From Pararhizobium capsulatum DSM 1112 (GTDB lineage Bacteria > Pseudomonadota > Alphaproteobacteria > Rhizobiales > Rhizobiaceae), in NCBI RefSeq assembly GCF_030814475.1, contig NZ_JAUSVF010000003.1, positions 1 to 64,000 on the forward strand: DNA of 64,000 bases. Reading direction: 5' to 3'. The translations under genes and the position numbers were made by a program. Position 1 is the stretch's first letter. Each line of letters starts with the position of its first letter. This document shows, in pieces, positions 62,400 through 64,000 of this stretch. The notes below the pieces were generated by a model, which was not told where the DNA came from, made no database searches, and was given only the letters and a program-made list of their open reading frames with translations.

Positions 62400-63407
62400 A
62401 TGGATGGGGTTGATCACTCCGGTGAACTGACGTCGGTGCTTGAGGATGTGGTGGCTCGGGTTCGCAAGGCAGCACCCGGCATCTACGATGAAGCCCTCGA
62501 GAAGGCGAAAGCGAGTGGTAAGCCCGCTCCTCGCAAGGGCGACTTCGAGTATTCTGGCATTGCGGTGTTTACGCGCTGTGGCGATGTGGCGTCGGCAGGA
62601 AATGCCGGCGTCGGGTTTCCCGTTCAGTCCATCTCGAAAGTGTTCGCCCTTGAGGTCGCGCTGGAAGCCATGGGTGAGAAACTCTGGAAACGGGTCGGCA
62701 GGGATCCGTCAGGCGATCCCTTCAACTCGATCATCGATCTCGAACGGGCCAAGGGCATTCCACGCAATCCGTTCATTAACGCAGGCGCGCTAGTCGTTTG
62801 CGATATTCTGACCGGAATTGGTGGCCGGTCAGGACCCAACCGGCATGTCGTCGACCTTGTCAAACGGATGCTCGACGGCGATGCTCCGCCACTCGATCAA
62901 GATGTGATGGAAAGCGATCGAACCGGGGGAGACCTGAACCGTTCCCTGATGTTCATGGCGCGACACCACGGTAATCTGAAACATCCAGTTGAAAAGGTGA
63001 TGGACGCCTACATCCATCAATGCGCCATTTCGTTGGACTGCAGAGGCTTGGCAAAAGCCGGGCGGTTCCTGTTGCTCGACGATCCGGACGATGAGGATGG
63101 CGTAAAGATCGCGGCGGCGCGGCGGGCGCGACGAATCCTTTCGATTATGATGCTGTGCGGGCAGTACGACGGATCAGGCGATTTCGCCTATCGCGTGGGA
63201 TTGCCGGCAAAATCCGGTGTTGGCGGCGGCATTCTGGCCATCGCGCCCCATATCGCGTCAATCGCTGTTTGGTCACCCGCGCTCGATCCCATGGGGAACA
63301 GTTGGCTCGGAACCTTGGGGCTGGAATTGTTGACATCGAAAACGGACTGGTCCGTGTTTGGGAAGTCCAGACGACTGCTGCGTGATGACGCCCGAAATCA
63401 GCGGTGA
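62400..63407 (+). CDS. glsA: glutaminase A
   Basis: 335 aa. Hydrolyses glutamine to glutamate and ammonia. Serine-dependent beta-lactamase-like fold: VGFPVQSISKVFALEVALEA with SxxK nucleophile and Lys, RNPFINAGALVVCDIL, DRTGGDLNRSLMFMA, and AKSGVGGGILAIAPH. Longer by ~25 residues than E. coli GlsB (308). Overlapping arrangement after the small acidic protein. ATG 62400. Confidence 0.92.
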   Translation: MDGVDHSGELTSVLEDVVARVRKAAPGIYDEALEKAKASGKPAPRKGDFEYSGIAVFTRCGDVASAGNAGVGFPVQSISKVFALEVALEAMGEKLWKRVGRDPSGDPFNSIIDLERAKGIPRNPFINAGALVVCDILTGIGGRSGPNRHVVDLVKRMLDGDAPPLDQDVMESDRTGGDLNRSLMFMARHHGNLKHPVEKVMDAYIHQCAISLDCRGLAKAGRFLLLDDPDDEDGVKIAAARRARRILSIMMLCGQYDGSGDFAYRVGLPAKSGVGGGILAIAPHIASIAVWSPALDPMGNSWLGTLGLELLTSKTDWSVFGKSRRLLRDDARNQR

Positions 63408-63452
63408 GCGTCGGCATGGTTGACGCCTTCGGACCTTCCCCTCCGCGAAGGA

Positions 63453-63475
63453 AAGCCCGGCGCGCGGCCGGGCTT
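63453..63475. terminator. bidirectional hairpin between convergent genes
   Basis: AAGCCCGGC / GCCGGGCTT, perfect 9-bp stem, 5-nt loop, between glutaminase (+) and the PRC-barrel gene (-). U runs on both sides are short, so termination strength is uncertain. Confidence 0.7.
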
Positions 63476-63495
63476 CTAATCCTGATGTTGGAATC

Positions 63496-63792
63496 TCAGT
63501 GATGGTGCTCAGGCATGTCCTTGAGCTGATCCTTGGTCCAGGACGTGACAGCGTGGACGTCGCCATCTTCATCCCGCATGAAATCGAGGTCGCTGAGAGA
63601 AACGGCAACCGGCTTTGCCCCGATACCAAGGAACCCGCCGACATCGATAATGGCCTTGGTGCTCGTTCCCGAGCCATGGACATGATCTACGTTTCCGACC
63701 TTGTGGTCATCGGCGCCGTAGACGGTTGCGCCCTCCAATACGGCCGGTGTGAGCTCGGTGGTCGCGAGACGAACGTGATTGCTATGATCCAT
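63496..63792 (-). CDS. PRC-barrel domain protein
   Basis: 98 aa. PRC-barrel fold: TPAVLEGATVYGADDHKVGN then VDHVHGSGTSTKAIIDVGGF, LGIGAKPVAVSLSDLDFM, and a His-rich C-terminus (EHHH). Cytosolic; such rhizobial proteins are linked to stress or RNA metabolism without firm proof. GGAGGAA precedes ATG 63792. Confidence 0.85.
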   Translation of the reverse strand: MDHSNHVRLATTELTPAVLEGATVYGADDHKVGNVDHVHGSGTSTKAIIDVGGFLGIGAKPVAVSLSDLDFMRDEDGDVHAVTSWTKDQLKDMPEHHH

Positions 63793-63947
63793 TGATGTTT
63801 CCTCCTTGTTTGTGGAGAACGGGAAACCCCGTTGGCGACAAACTGTTCCAACATCCCGCTATCATTGGTTCCGTGATCCCAACCAGATCGTCTTGCGCGA
63901 CATCAGAGGCTTCCTATCTGTGATGAAATCCGAACTGGAGCAACGCG

Positions 63948-64000
63948 ATGAGCCAACGGCTGACAGAGAGTGCTGGGCCTGAACGCGAGAAAACTTGTTC
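63948..64000 (+). CDS. start of an unknown protein, cut by window end
   Basis: GGAG 8 nt before ATG 63948; MSQRLTESAGPEREKTC runs off the window. Too short to identify. Confidence 0.35.
   Translation, partial: MSQRLTESAGPEREKTC

Overview
The window looks like part of an accessory replicon (large plasmid, chromid or genomic island) of a rhizobium-type alphaproteobacterium (Rhizobium, Ensifer, Agrobacterium or Mesorhizobium relatives). The reasons are the density of ABC sugar uptake operons with their own GntR, RpiR or LysR regulators, several sugar-acid dehydratases, RTX proteins, typical rhizobial small hypothetical proteins, a candidate AbcR-like small RNA, and many insertion-sequence and gene fossils. 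The genus is inferred from gene content only.

Layout. 1-14.6 kb is a decayed region. It holds a Nudix hydrolase without a clear start, a frameshifted small gene, a short-chain dehydrogenase with a large internal deletion beside an intact LysR regulator, an IlvD/Edd dehydratase, an IS481 fossil, a ~3 kb block bounded by 34-bp inverted repeats that carries a 631-residue unknown protein, a CurA-like reductase, and an IS5-family element next to LuxR and cupin fragments. 14.7-22.1 kb carries two RTX proteins; the larger (1497 aa) contains eight near-identical 240-bp tandem repeats. A tRNA-Cys(GCA) follows at 22.27 kb, then a TadE-like gene broken by a stop codon.

23.2-30.5 kb (minus strand) is one ribose-type (CUT2) ABC operon: permease, binding protein, a permease fused to an SMP-30/gluconolactonase domain, a second SMP-30-like protein, the double ATPase and an AhpD-like protein. 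Divergent from it (30.8-34.5 kb) is an RpiR regulator with an isochorismatase-family hydrolase, a glutamine-synthetase-like ligase and an N-formylglutamate-amidohydrolase-like protein, all overlapping. 36.3-47.6 kb is a second catabolic locus: three enolase-superfamily dehydratases and a GntR regulator on the minus strand, facing an ABC importer (binding protein, two permeases, ATPase), a galactonate-dehydratase-like enzyme and an RraA/HMG-aldolase-like protein on the plus strand. Together these could import a sugar acid, dehydrate it and cleave the product.

48.1-53.4 kb is a tightly coupled four-gene operon: DPM1-type glycosyltransferase, an unknown 537-aa soluble protein, a flippase-like membrane protein of the LPG-synthase-TM family and a 580-aa polytopic membrane protein. 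It is probably a surface glycan or glycolipid pathway. 53.4-56.7 kb holds an apionate-lactonase-like fossil, a Xre/RES toxin-antitoxin pair, a candidate AbcR-like sRNA, a dihydrofolate-reductase-like protein and an integrase fossil. 56.8-64 kb is a DNA repair and housekeeping block: DNA polymerase IV, a UvrD-type helicase, exonuclease III, glutaminase, a PRC-barrel protein and small rhizobial hypotheticals.
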